Shown here one piece after another: positions 47,700 to 60,300 of a stretch of 64,000 bases of DNA. Origin of the DNA: Colocasia esculenta. Lineage: Eukaryota; Streptophyta; Magnoliopsida; Alismatales; Araceae. Both the position numbers and the translations under genes were made by a program. The stretch is taken from positions 3,348,001-3,412,000 of the forward strand of contig CM024753.1 in the NCBI GenBank assembly GCA_014218235.1, written 5' to 3'. The notes under the pieces are model-generated. The model was not told the DNA's origin, did no database searches, and saw nothing but the letters and a program-made list of their open reading frames with translations. Position 1 is the first letter of the stretch, and the number at the start of each line of letters is the position of its first letter.

Positions 47700-50600
47700 T
47701 AATTTCCATATTGTGGACACCTAAAAAAAAGAAGGTGCTAATGGGCCCACCAGGCCGGCCCAATTCCGCCACACACCCAAGAGCATGAGAAATGGGCTCC
47801 TCCCACGTGGCCCATCTATTTGGCCCATATCTATGAAGCCCATGTACACACCCCATCTCACCATGGAAAAGGTGGGGAGGTGAGCATAAGCAAGAGCAAC
47901 ACCTCCCAAAAGTGGTTGCCTGAAATGACAAAAAGGAGGGGTCTGCGCAGGGAGGGGCAGAAGGCTGCTTGGGCCTCTTTTGGGTGGCCTTCTAGAGTCT
48001 TCTAAGAGGAAGAAAAGGGGCTGGCTGGCTCCTGCGTAAGAGAAGAGGGCAGAGAAGGTTTCTGGGGCAGAAAAGAGAGAAGAGAAGAGAAGGGAAAAGG
48101 AGGGGCTCGGCTGAGGCTTGGGCAAGAAGAAAAGAAGGAAAAGAAGGGAGCTTCTTCCTCTCCATCGGCTGCTGCACCTCTCTTCTCCCATCCCTCCAAG
48201 TGCCACCCGTGAAGCTCCTTTGCAAGGGAAAAGGTGAGGGAAAAGGGAAAAGAAAGAGAAAAAGAGAGGAGGAAGAGATACCACATTTATGAGTGGTCTT
48301 GTCATGAGATGAGAAAGAGAGAAGGGAGAGAGATGTGAGGTTGAGTGGGATTCCCTTTCCCCCTTCTTCTTTAGTTCTTTCCTTTGTCCTTTGTACTCCC
48401 TTCCTTCTTCTTATCAATAGAACAAGAGGCATTTCTTTTGTCCTTTGTGTTTTATGATGCACCTTTCCTCTTTTCTTGCATTTAATGCATGTGTGGGTTT
48501 TAAATTCTTTTTGTTGTTTTGGTGCCATAAAAAGCTACGGGATGGAGAGGGGCCATCTTTTACATGGTGGACCTCCTCTCATCCCAAAGAGCACATATGA
48601 GACCTCCATATCCCTCCATGCCCCAACAAATGAGGCCTTGGAAGGATGGGGCTTAATGGGCCTTCTTTGGGCCCCTTGAAGAACAAATCTCCCATGGTTT
48701 TTCCTTAAAGGAATGGGAGGTTTGCCCACTGTTCTTTCACCCCATTTATGAGAAGTTTTGACTGTTCTAAGGTCCCTAAACAGTCCCCTTACAATGCTTG
48801 GGCCGCCCCCTCTCTTGGAGTCTACATGGGCCCATTGTATGCCTTCAAGAGAGGGGTCTTTCTCACTGTTTGGGCCTTTATAAATGAGGTCTTCCTCACT
48901 GTTTTCCCCCCAAAAGAGTTCAGATCTTCATGTTTAAAAGACCCATTCTATATGCTTTCCACTCTTGGGGTATATCCCTTTGCTATCTAAGGGGTTGAGA
49001 AATTGATCTCATGCCCTCTTGCTTAGCTCCCATTTGTTAAAAGCCCATTAAGCCTCCTGTTTTAAGCCTTCTAAAGATGCAGGTTTTCACTGATAAACAG
49101 CCCTAAAGTGCATGTTTTCTACCTTGGGAGCATGCCCCTTTGCTAGCAAATGAGTTGGGCAACTAATGCCCATGCTCAAAGCTTTGCTTTGCATGTGAAA
49201 GAGACCTTTAAACTTGCTGTTTTGACCCTGAAAAGTGCAGGTTTTCTACTGTCTAGAACAGCCCCAATGTGCATGTTTTTCACCTTGGGAGCATGCCCCT
49301 TGCTAGCAAATGAGTTGGGCAATTAATGCCTATGCTCCAAGCTTGATATTGCATGCAAAAGAGCCCATTAAACCCTCTGTTTTGGCCCCTCAAAGTTCAG
49401 ATTTGCACTGTCAAAACCGCCCCCAAATGGGCCCATTTGCCTTAAAAAATGCTTCCATTTTGCTAGCTAAGAGGTTGGGCAACCAATGCCCATGCCTTCT
49501 TGCTTAGCATCCCTTGTAAGAGACCCATTAGATCACTGTTTGGGCCTCTCTAAGGTTCAAGTTTTCTGTGGCTTTAAGTGGCCCATTAAGGGATTTCATG
49601 CTTAAGGGGACATCCATTTGCAAGCCAAGGGTTGAGCATATAACACTCATGCCCTCATACTTAGCACCTGTAATGGAGAGCCCAATAAGCCTTCCTTTGG
49701 GCCCAAAACCGCCCCCTCACATGGGTGAGACCAACTTTAAAGGTGTTGGCTCTTTGCCCACAAAAGAGAGGTTTCAGCTGATCAGCCCTGTGGGTGGCCT
49801 TCTGATTCGGCAGCCTCAAACAGGCCTGCCGAATCGGCAGCCAGCCCCCACCCCTGGCCGGGCCATGGAAGTTAAACCATGCTTCACGTGGTTCAAGGCA
49901 AAGAAATGGATAATGGACCGATGAGAAGCCCATTCAAACCCGGGTTGGACAACGTGATGTCTATGTCCGGGTATATGGGCCCACACATGCTTCACTTACC
50001 GATCGGTATTTGTGTGGTCATGGTGATACCCACCTCCACCAAAGGCTTGCCTTGGGGGTTGGTGCCATGTGCCATTTAGGGTCATGTCATTATTTGACAT
50101 ACACCCTCTCTTTTGGTACTGCCTCCGTTTTGGTGGGTGTGTACCGTGCTCTCCCCCTATCAACCAAGATAAGGGGAGATGCTGCCGGATTTTCGCCGTG
50201 AAGGTCGAATCGGCAAGGGTCCCTTTCCTCTCTTAAAAGAAACCCCCAAAGTCTAATGGAGTGGCGCCGAATCGCGAATAGAACCACGTTGCACCCCTTT
50301 TAAAAGGATAAAAGAGCCGATTAAACGAATGCTTTATCATTAGGAGCGGCAAATGGGCAAATCAAAGAGTTTTACGTTGCACATGTTTTAAAAGAGCAAG
50401 AGACCAAATCAAAGTCTTTTCATGATAAAAGTAAAAAAAAAGAGGGAGCAAATAGGCCAACTCTCATTTCTCACAAGTCTCAAATGAAATAAAAGAATAA
50501 GTGAAAACCCTTTTTTTTAACTCAAAGAGCAAAGGTCTCATGTTTTCAAAAGACCAAAAAGAATAAGAGTCTCTCTTGACAAAAGAACAAATGGGCTTTC

Positions 50601-51240
50601 TCATGTTTTCAAAAGGTCTAATTAAGGTTTCCTTTTCTTAAAAGAGCAAAAGACCCAAATGAAACTCCTTTTGTAACAAGAAGAGCAAATAAATCGTTAC
50701 AAATTTTCAAAAGAGCAAATATATTTTCAAAAGAGCAAGAGACCAACTTAAAGCTTTTTTATGTTGATGAAAAGAATCAATGGGAAAACAGGTAAAAAGA
50801 TTCAATCACCTCTAATTAAAAGACCCGACAACCTCGAATAGGCATCGTGTCTGTTTATCATTCCGGCCTAATTTTGAGTTGCACTTTTTTCATCGGATGT
50901 CTCCGTATCAAGGCCATATGGCTTTCTAATTTCTGGTGATTAATCAAGGGTTTTCCCTCCCAAAGGGATGTAATTAATGTCATTGCGTTTAAGCAACGAC
51001 GGGATTTTGGTCCAGGACCCGACACTCCACTTTCGTTTGACGAAGTCAAACGGCGCGCACAACAGACTTAAAGCCCTCCGACTCTCGGAGGCAAACCAAT
51101 TGGTTGTCACTTCGGTGACTGGCACGCCCGCGCTGCGCGAATTGCCGATTCATCTCACGTCACTCCTGCCCAAGTGGCATCCGACGGGACTTGGATTAGC
51201 AATACGTGTGCACCCATGAGAACATGAGAAAACATGATAA
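47700..51240. repeat. Unassigned complex repeat region
   Basis: This stretch differs from its flanks in being richer in GGGCCC/TGGGCC words and purine tracts, and has no conserved coding motif. Minus-strand open frames at 47721-48528 are low complexity and overlap in two frames, so they are not taken as genes. The section 50860-51220, with GGTCCAGGACCCGACAC and TTGACGAAGTCAAACGG, looks like the inner part of a long LTR or leader. No LTR pair was found. Confidence 0.45.
48750..49700 (+). repeat. Diverged tandem repeat, unit about 160 bp
   Basis: A landmark like GAGTTGGGCAACTAATGCCC recurs at about 48990, 49152, 49312, 49468 and 49629, so the spacing is 156-162 bp. Each unit also has a GCCCATTAA or similar word, a CTGTTTTGGCCC-type stretch and AAGTGCAGGTTTTC. 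Copies differ considerably, so the array is old. Confidence 0.8.
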
Positions 51241-51341
51241 ACAAAGATATTTTAAAAGTAAAATTTTCCATTTCCACACATATTTGAGTGGGACTATTTC
51301 CTTTATCATCATTTTTTTTTTGCGTCCACAAGCCCTTAGTA

Positions 51342-51612
51342 CATGACCATCTCTTGTAAGGTGTGGCCCAGACCCGACCTAAGGTCCAACCAGTATCCTT
51401 TGCTTGGGCCTCTTGGCAGGCATGGGGCCCACGGCCCGAATCAATCCCACTGGCCGGGTAAAAAATTTACCCGACTGGAACTCATCTTGGCCTTGCTTGG
51501 ACTTCCCCTCATTTTTAGGCGTCAATAGCGTCTTAAACCCTTACATGATCATCACTTCCTGGCCCGGACCCAGACCCGGCCCAAAGTCCAACCAGTATTC
51601 CTTGTCTGGGCC
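51342..51612 (+). repeat. Pair of diverged direct repeats, 202 bp apart
   Basis: Bases 51342-51410 and 51544-51612 share CATGAYCATC, GACCCGRCC and GTCCAACCAGTATYC..TTGGGCC at the same spacing. They mark the right end of the unassigned repeat region. Confidence 0.7.
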
Positions 51613-51619
51613 TTTAAAA

Positions 51620-52747
51620 GTACATTTATTAATTTGACATAATTTGGTCATGAGAATTCTATAGAGAAAAGAAAAACCCTGGTTATGGTTCTCTTATGTA
51701 GATTAGATTCTCCTTGAATGTTTACATTTTTGTATGAATAGGTAATTAATTTGTTCACCAAATCTCAACATTGGAGATTTTCTCACATTGTTCTCTTGGA
51801 GCAAAGTTTTTCTTGCTTTATATGGGATTACCTAGATCATTATGGGCAGCCACATTAATTAATTGGCATTGAGGTTCTCATATTCTTCTGAGTGCCTACA
51901 CATTGGAGAAGTACCACACAGCACTCAACAGAGGCATGACTCACCCTCTTTTTTGGCTGGCTCAAGGAAAGAAAGGAATCATATTCTGAGGCCATAGGAG
52001 CTGCAAGAGAAAATTGGAGAGACTGGGTAGTGACAAGTTGCAGGAGACCACGTCCACTACCCATTAGTTTATTACTGAGCACCGCACTGTGAAAAAACGC
52101 CCACAAGGAGTGTGCAAGTGCTACTTCTTTGCTTGGAATCTTCACTCTTCCCTTTTTCTGTATAGCGCTGAAGAATTGGGATCAATACATCTGCAAATAC
52201 TAAGGTCATGTTTAATATTTAGATAAATCAAAGATAGAGTAAAATTATTCTCAAAATTTTGAAGAGATCTTCCATCATGCCGACCTGGCCGGGGTGTCTA
52301 CTTACCACTTGCGCTTTCCTTTCGGTGGACTAGGAACTCGAGAAATTTCACATTGATGTCCTCTGAAAGGATGGGTGTTAAACACACCAGGGATGGAACA
52401 TAACAAGAATTAAAGATGTTATGAATTACTACTGAGTATTATTGCATGAGAGACCAATGGCAGCAGCGATATTTTGTTTCCGTGTCCAATAATTGTAAGA
52501 AATGAGATGGGATTGGCACACTACATCAATCTTGTTACTGCCAACCCCCTCCATACCGAAGCCAATTATTAAGCAGGAGAGTTGAATACGGGGCATGGTA
52601 TATATCCTGATATGGGTGTTGCCATGCTGAGACTGTACTCAAAGCTCTTCTGCAATGGATGAGGTGTAAGTTCATTGCCAAGCTTGTTGGCGAGGTGCTG
52701 ATAGGTTCGGTTAACTATTTTTACCGGTATATGCCTGATCATAGTAT

Positions 52748-52800
<53 letters not shown>

Positions 52801-54748
52801 ATCAGTGGAACTGATGAAGCAAGACAATGGAGGGGGAAAAAGGAGTTCAATCTAGAGGGCATGAACCTTTTTGTGATTTGGCAAGCATTTTGCATATGCC
52901 CATGGCTGCATTGACTTCCAGTGTGTATGTGGAAGTCACACAGTAGTGTGATTTAATTAGCACTGTTACGAAAAGAAATTGGAAGGTTTGACCTCTCCTT
53001 GTATACTAGGGTGCAACCGGGTCGGATTCGAATTCGGAAGCATAGGTTTCTGATTTTGATAGTGACCGCCGATACTTCCGATAAAATCGGAACAACTAAT
53101 TCCAATTCCGAACCTTAAATCAGAACATGAACCAAAAACAAAGTGGCACCATTTTTACTTTTTTTTTTGGGGGGGGGGGGGGGGAGGTGGCTGTGTTTTT
53201 TAATTTTTTTTATCTTTATTTGATTTTTCATCGGATAACGGTTTGAATTTAATAGATTCTGATTCCAATAACATATCAGAATATCCAATTTCAATTCTGA
53301 TAAGCTGTCAATATGATTTTTTTTATTTCAAATTTGATAATTTTTATTAAAATCAAGTAAAAAATTTAAATTTTCATATTTCGTTTGCAACACAAATACG
53401 ATAACCCCAAAGGAAAGAGGGCGAGGATGATAGTCAAGTTCTTATTTCTAGTAGAGAAAAGCTTAGTAGCCTCCAAAGAGAGAAATAAAGATGATGTGGT
53501 TTGCCATCTAAGTAATTTTATTGGTTGAAAATTTGATAAAGATATCTTTCTCTCTCTTATTCAACCAATAATTATTTAGAAGGTAATCCACGTCACCTTC
53601 ATTGCTCTCTTCGGAGGGCACTAAGTATTCGTCTTCCTAGTATAAAATAGAATATAGAAGGAAAAAGGGGATGGATCGATCCTCGTAAGATCTAGTCTTC
53701 TACATAATCCCTTAACAAGCATGCTGAAGTTTATGAGGACATACTTGATGCAGATATTCCCTATTTGAACATACAGAAGAATAGCAGTTGAAGGCCTGAG
53801 GCTTGTCTTAGCATCTGAGCTGGTGTGAAGGAGAGGAAAGGATCATCCATGGATGGCGGCAGAAAGGAAGTAGTTCTTAATGTGAATGGGAAGAATGTGC
53901 AGCAGAGGCAAGGTATGACTTCACTGTTGTGATCACCTTCTTTTTTTTCTTAATTTATAACTTGTAGATGGGAAAGATGAAAAGTAGAATCTTGGATTCC
54001 CAATAACAGCTTGCCACAACACATATTTTTCTCTCTCAAATTAAAGAGGGATGGCAGCCTTCAAAGACCAATCATAGCAGACCAAATTGTAGCTGGCTGA
54101 CAGGTCCCCCCTGAAAAACTTTACATATTATACACAGACACACACATTTTGTGCTTTTCAGATATTGTACAGGACCCAGTGAAGGAAATTAACTTCCTGC
54201 CAGCTGCAAAGAAGCCAGCAAATTTGCTCACAGTTCACACCTGGATAATACTGATGAACCATGAGCCTTAACATCTCCAACTGCAACTTTTAATAGACAT
54301 TGCAGCAGACGGACCTAGGCTGCGCTATCAAACAAACAGGAAAAGCTGTCCTCGACATACAAGCCTATGTAATTTTATTTGATCTCTAAGATCAAAGTAG
54401 TATTTGTTCTTGATTCTGGCCTTGTTACTGCGCAAACCCACCAACCAAATCTCAAGTTGATGGGTAAGGAGACCCATGAACTAATCTAGACATGATGTGC
54501 TGATCACATTTAATACTAGATATGGAGTAGACGGCTTTCACCAGCAGGTCTCTTGCTGTCTCACCATTTGGTGGAGGCATGTCAATGAACAGTCATCGAA
54601 TCATCCAACCACAGGTTGGCTGGCTCTCCTCCATCTCCACTGCCTTGTCTGCAATTGGAGGAGATGACATGAAGTTCCAAGGATCCATACCTGCAGTGCA
54701 AATTGAGGAAAATACCAAAAACTCTTTAAGTCAAATACTCCTTTGTTG
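51620..54748. other. Intergenic DNA with microsatellites
   Basis: No gene was recognised. A TA run lies at 52757-52798 and a G run at 53170-53184. Short open frames on either strand lack conserved motifs. Confidence 0.55.
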
Positions 54749-54951
54749 TTAGATCTTCGGTGCCCCCCCCCCCCCCCCCCGTAAGTAATACCATCGGTAT
54801 CTTACCATTGATGAGCTGGTTGTTTCTAGCTCATCCCATTGGATGCCCTGAAACGCTGCACTCCCCATGTTGCTACCCAAGAGCATGCTGTCCATTGTTC
54901 TTGGGGAAGGCAGTAAGAAATGGGTTTCCTGTGTGAGATTGACGCCTGGTG

Positions 54952-56667
54952 TTACAAGAGGAAATCCATGGGATTGCAAAGTGGGAGTCCCACTGATGAG
55001 GTTTCAAACCCATATTCAGTCGGTGGTGAAGATCCAATGCTGCCTTCGACTTGGAAATCCTGCAGCAGGTTTCAAACCCATGATCAGGGAAGACACCTAA
55101 ATTACACCATGTCACCAGCATGGTTTAGCTGTGCTACAGAAAGTCATCAACTTCGTTTAATAAGATCGATCTAGCTTAAAATTTCAATAAATGCAGAACC
55201 ATTATTACTCTCTTTGTTTGATGTGTACACATGAAATGCAGACCATTATTACTCTCTTTGTTTGTAAAATCGCAAAACCAGAAAACAGGATCAATCATTT
55301 TACAAAGAAATGGTTTTTGTTTTCTATCAAAACTGCAGTCAACAAAGGGAGTTGTTTTCTCTGGTTCCAAACTGGTGGTTCATTAAGAAAAAAAAACCAA
55401 AGATTTTTCACTATTTTGAAGCAACCCAGCCAACCCATGAAAAAAGATTGCACTAAATTTGTGTCCATACCTTGGAAATAAGTGACATAAAGGAATTAGA
55501 TTCCACAGAGGTTCTCTGATCTGTTGTGTTTACCATGATTGTCTCTGTTTCAGTCACAATTCCTTCCTCACCGGGTGAAGCAACAACAACTGAGCCCTGG
55601 CTACTGCAGAATGGGCTACCTCCAAACGCATCTGTGTTCTGACTCATGCATCTCCCAGGGCCAAGGCTATCTGTGTCAGGAGAACAAGTTCTCTTCTTGC
55701 CACTGGATTCTACTTGGGCATCAGTCTTCTTCTGTCCACCTTCATTTCTCTTCACAACATGACACAAAGCAAAATCCCCCTGGGGATAGACATTTCAGAT
55801 ATGAGGGCAACATTGAAGAAGATATTACACCAGAGACTAGAACATCATAGAAAAAGAGCTAGCCCAAGAGTGAGGAAGATTTATGAATCATACCACAAAA
55901 CTTGTTAGCCCCACAGAGATCTCTTCATAGAGGCGGTACTCATACATCACCCAATCTGTTCTACGGCCACCAGGCGCCCTCCCATGATAGAAAACAAGGG
56001 TCTTCCTGAGGGCCATCGCAGGCTGGCAGATGACTCTCCTGTCTTTGCCAGTGGCCTTCCAGTAGCCCGATCCGGTGGCTCGATTCGTGCGAGAGCCGTT
56101 CGGATATTTCTTGTCACGAGCGCAGAAGAAGAACCACTGCATATCTCTCCTGGGTAGGAATGATTTATCTGCAATAGAAGGCTATACAGTAAATAGGAAA
56201 AAAAAAAAAACAAGAACAAGAGTTGCCGCTACACCTACACTAGTCTGCCATTTTTCTTCTTGGGTGGATCTATGGTTACGATTCTAATTAGGATTTTGTA
56301 GCCTCAGATGATCAAACCCAAAGGTTAAGACAACATTTGTATTGAATGTGCAACCATATGATAGGAAGCTGGATCCTTGGACAAGATTAGTCTTCAATCC
56401 AAAAGGGAAAGGTTTTTTTCTTTCTTTTTTGGGTGGGGGTGGGGGGGGGGGGGGGTTTAATTCCACTCTGGAACTAACTTGCAGAATGATGGAAAGAGAG
56501 AGAGTATATACCTGGAAGCTCCCACGGATCAAACTTGTACAGATCAATCACTGGAATCACCTCCAGTTCAATCTCCTGCCTGTCTACTTTCCTCTTCAAG
56601 TAGTAACCCACCAGCTCTTCATCAGTGGGGTGGAACCGGAAGCCAGTGGAAGTGACACTTCACCCAT
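54952..56667 (-). CDS. NAC domain transcription factor, apparent 1-bp deletion after the start
   Basis: Four minus-strand exons read 56667-56512, 56168-55894, 55779-55471 and 55059-54952, with GT..AG introns. NAC proteins are plant nuclear DNA-binding dimers. Exon 1 has subdomain A/B (GFRFHPTDEELVGYYLKRKV, FDPWELP). Exon 2 has C/D (WFFFCARDKKYPNGSRTNRA, GYWKATGKDR, RTDWVMYEYRL). Exon 3 opens with subdomain E (GDFALCHVVKR). The tail of about 130 residues is Ser/Thr- and acid-rich. Exon junctions 1/2, 2/3 and 3/4 all keep phase. The ATG at 56667 (MGEVSLP) is out of frame with GFRFHP by one base, and the correct frame has a TGA just upstream and no ATG. A base is missing near 56645. If restored, about 282 residues result. 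No membrane segment is present. Confidence 0.88.
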
Positions 56668-57301
56668 TCTTCCCTCCAAGAACAATAAAACCAAGAAAAA
56701 AGAAGAGCAAGAAAAAAGAGAAGCAAAAAAAGAAGAAAATAAAACAAACGGATGCAAAACTATGGTCTACGAAGCATGGACTGCACAAATGAACTCCAGG
56801 AAAACACCATGAATAGGCTGTCACTTAAAAGTCTCTTGGCTGTTCCTATGGAGAATTTGGAAGATCCAGAAATAAAAGATCCTGTCTACGCAGAATAATT
56901 TCTGAATAGATGAGCAGCAAATCTCCCAGACGTTGCAGCCGTTCAAGTCCAGGATCATTCTTCCCAGTTACAAAACTTGTCGCAGAGTTGCAGGGCCTTC
57001 CCCCACACAACCCCCACACCGATAGAAACCAATAAGTATTGTGCAAGGAGGAAAACAGTGAGCAACCTGAACTATCTAGCACTGAACAGAATTGCTCCAA
57101 AATTGCTTGATAGCCTAGAAAGTTGTGAACAGAACCCCAGGAACTAGTTAAAAACTTCAGAAGCTAGGTTTCTTGCAGAGCAGACAGAATGTTTAACCAG
57201 AAATCTGAATACTTTTGGAGCAGTGGGAAACCGGGAAGGCAGATGGAGATTAGGACGATGAGAAAATGTTGAAGTGTCCAGTGCCTGGGGGCTTGCTCTC
57301 T

Positions 57302-57311
57302 CTATATATAG
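57302..57311 (-). promoter_or_regulatory. Putative TATA box of the NAC gene
   Basis: On the minus strand GCTATATATAGAGAG is a good plant TATA box, followed by a leader that would run about 600 bases to the ATG at 56667. A leader intron is possible. This is position-based inference. Confidence 0.5.
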
Positions 57312-57329
57312 CTCACCTGTTGGGAGCAA

Positions 57330-60300
57330 TTAGGGACTTTTCTTGTTTTTTTTAACCTCAAGAAATGTGCTTCTCCACCAAGCCTCCAGAACCATTCACA
57401 CCAGGACAACTTTCCTGGCAAAATAATCTAATCTAATCCATCAACTGTTCAATCAACTAGCAGCTTCTTCCCTTATTGGGCAGTCTTCCTGGTTGTAAGT
57501 ATATAGTTGCAATGGAGGACATCCTCAATCCTGCAATCTGAACACAGGAATTTATATAATATTGTTCAAGAGTGGGATTTGTTAAACTACATGGAATGAT
57601 CGATGGAATATATTCGGATACGATTATCCCTTAACTTTGAATGTTTAAAGGCTAATCTATGCTTTTAGTCACCTGGTGGATACCTTTAAATTCTTGGGGG
57701 GGCAGCATTCACACGGAAGAAATAGTGAAGAAGTACACAAGTTTATGCTCATCATATCTATTTTTTAAACAGCTTCTTAACATGTAGTTGAGCATTATTA
57801 TGACATGGAACATGGGGTGAGATGAGGTGCCAGGTTGATGGGGGTAGGATTATGGTCTTAAAAGGGGAAACACCTGATGGCTGATGCTATCATGCTACCA
57901 TATGGCGGCCTGCAGAAGACTTAGCGTAATACCAGTGGGTCCGAATGTTAAAAAGCATGATCATCTTGTCATTGTTATGAGTCATCTATGAGCTGTCTAG
58001 ATGTGCATAAGTCCATATGAATTCCACTTTTGGCTTCTTGCAATCCCATCTCTTTCTCAAAGCCCATTCTTGTCGTGTGCTCTCAATTGCTTTTGCAAAG
58101 CTTGTAAGGAAGGGGGTACAATTCTATAGTACTCGGACATATAATTAGGTGATCATTGGCAAGCCAGGAGGACAAATATTTCAAGGGCGTCTTGAAACCG
58201 TACTTTCCGAATATGGATTTTGCTAGACCCTTTGGCCGTGCACGTATATATACCATGGATGAATGGTCCGGAACGTTTCTTCTTTAAGAGGAAGCATATA
58301 TACTTGGATGTTGCATCCAAACACAATCCTTGTGTTAAAAACTATATATATATAGGGTACAGTCCGACGAACCTTGGTTAACAGTAGTATATACCCAACG
58401 TCAGTCTTAAGCCCATATTGTTAGAAAACTGATAAGTAAAAAGAGTATGCCACTAATAGCGCATTCCTTCAAACATGTTGGCCTACAGGTGCTTTCATTA
58501 ATGTGTACATCAATGGATAAGCAAATCTGAGAATGGCTCCACTAACGTCGAGAATGGGCGTTTTCAAGTGTGAAATCACAGACTCAAGAGACTTGTTGGA
58601 GCCGTCATCGCTGTGCATACGGGCACGCACACACCCCTCTCATTTACGAATAGTATCATATATGCATCTATAGATCTTCCATAAGCAAATAAGATTTGAA
58701 AACGAAGTGTACTTTGAATTCTGCCCGTTGGTTTGGCGAAGTCGATTTGCTCCATGCACGTGCTACTTCGGTGTTTTTGTCCATTTGTGGGAGAGCTGAT
58801 TAAGTGATCCCCATCAATGTGTAAACATCTTCTGAGGGGTCTACAGCCAAGTTTGAAAGCTACAGTGGCCACCAAACTATTCAAACAAACTACATCATTT
58901 GTGAACAGAGAGAGAGAGAGAGAGAGAGATGCAGTGGCCGGTGGGGGTGGCTGTGAAAGATGGAAGCATACGTAACACTTTTGTTTTGACATTCTCTAGA
59001 TTAATGGTGTGCCAATGGAGCACGAATATGTCAAAGCGAGGATATGACAGTGATACAATATTATCGTTTAATTATACAACATCAAGTGTGTTGTCAATTA
59101 TTATTATAAAATGTCATAGAGTACTACTATCGTATTAAAGTATATATAGTATTCCCACTGTTTGGAATGATGCAAATATGTAAAACTGATACTTAAATAT
59201 TTTCATTGCTCTATGACTCACCGGACGACCCTTTAAAAAGATTAATGCTCTCTAAAGAACATTGCTCTTCTCATCTCAGACCAACATTGCATCTACGGCG
59301 GGCCGGCATTACATGCAAAAAGAAGGTGGCTTTTCCACAGGAGACGTACAAACGCAGAAGGAAGCTGAGAACATTTAAAAAAAAATAATAAAGAGGCCTT
59401 AACTGGCCTTTTCATTAATAAAGAAAAGGACAAACAGGGGCAAGAGCCTCATACAAACTGATCAGGGGCTTAGGCCAAACAAAGGCCAGCTCAAAAATAA
59501 GAAAAAAAATCAAGATTAAGGGACTATACGGCCAAAGCCATAAGACCGAAACTGAGTACTATATACTCTAGGATCTACAAAGATTACCAGTCCCAGGAGA
59601 ATATATATATGTCAGACAAGGGCTTGGGCAACAGGAGCAATACTCAATATCTTCATCTTCTATTCTTTGGTTAGACACTTCAGATGTAAAAATTACATTA
59701 GTCCCGGATATGAAAATTGTTATTTGATTTAATTAGAGATTAATTAAGAATCTTTAATTGTAATAGAATTTTTTTTGTTGTAAACAGAGTTTAACATATA
59801 CCGTAACAATTGATAATATTTATTATAATAATTTACAACTTTATCAGAGATTATAATATAAATCAAATATCTTATAGAAACTCTTAATTATAATTTAACC
59901 TAATTTTTATTACCACGAAGCAGATCTTGTGTAGCTGCTCTATTAGATTGTGGATCTTGAACTCGGGAAGATTCCATCATTGAATGGACAACAGCTGGAG
60001 GAGAGCTTTGGCGCAAAGGACTGAGATCTAATTAACCCAACCTAACACTGGATTAATTCCCTCTCTAAACCGGTTAAGTATATCTCAGTTGATATTAATG
60101 TGAGGTGGTTTAAAGGGAGCCCATAGTTTGAACTTGGGCCTTTACCAAAAAAAAAAAATGGTAAAAAAGAATTCCCTCTCTTAGTTGCCCAACCCCAAAC
60201 ATTCCAGTACTCCATCACCTTTGGGCTGTAGGATTTAGGGCGGTGAAGAGACAAAAGACCAAGCAGCTAGCAAAGAGGGAGGGCAACTGCACAATTGTTT

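Noticed and set aside
47721..48528. Minus-strand frames of 178-194 codons
   Set aside because: Ser/Phe/Leu low complexity from a purine-rich tract, overlapping in more than one frame, no motif.
55888..56142. Separate small gene starting MQWFFFCARD
   Set aside because: It is exon 2 of the NAC gene; a splice acceptor lies upstream and exon 1 carries the rest of the domain.
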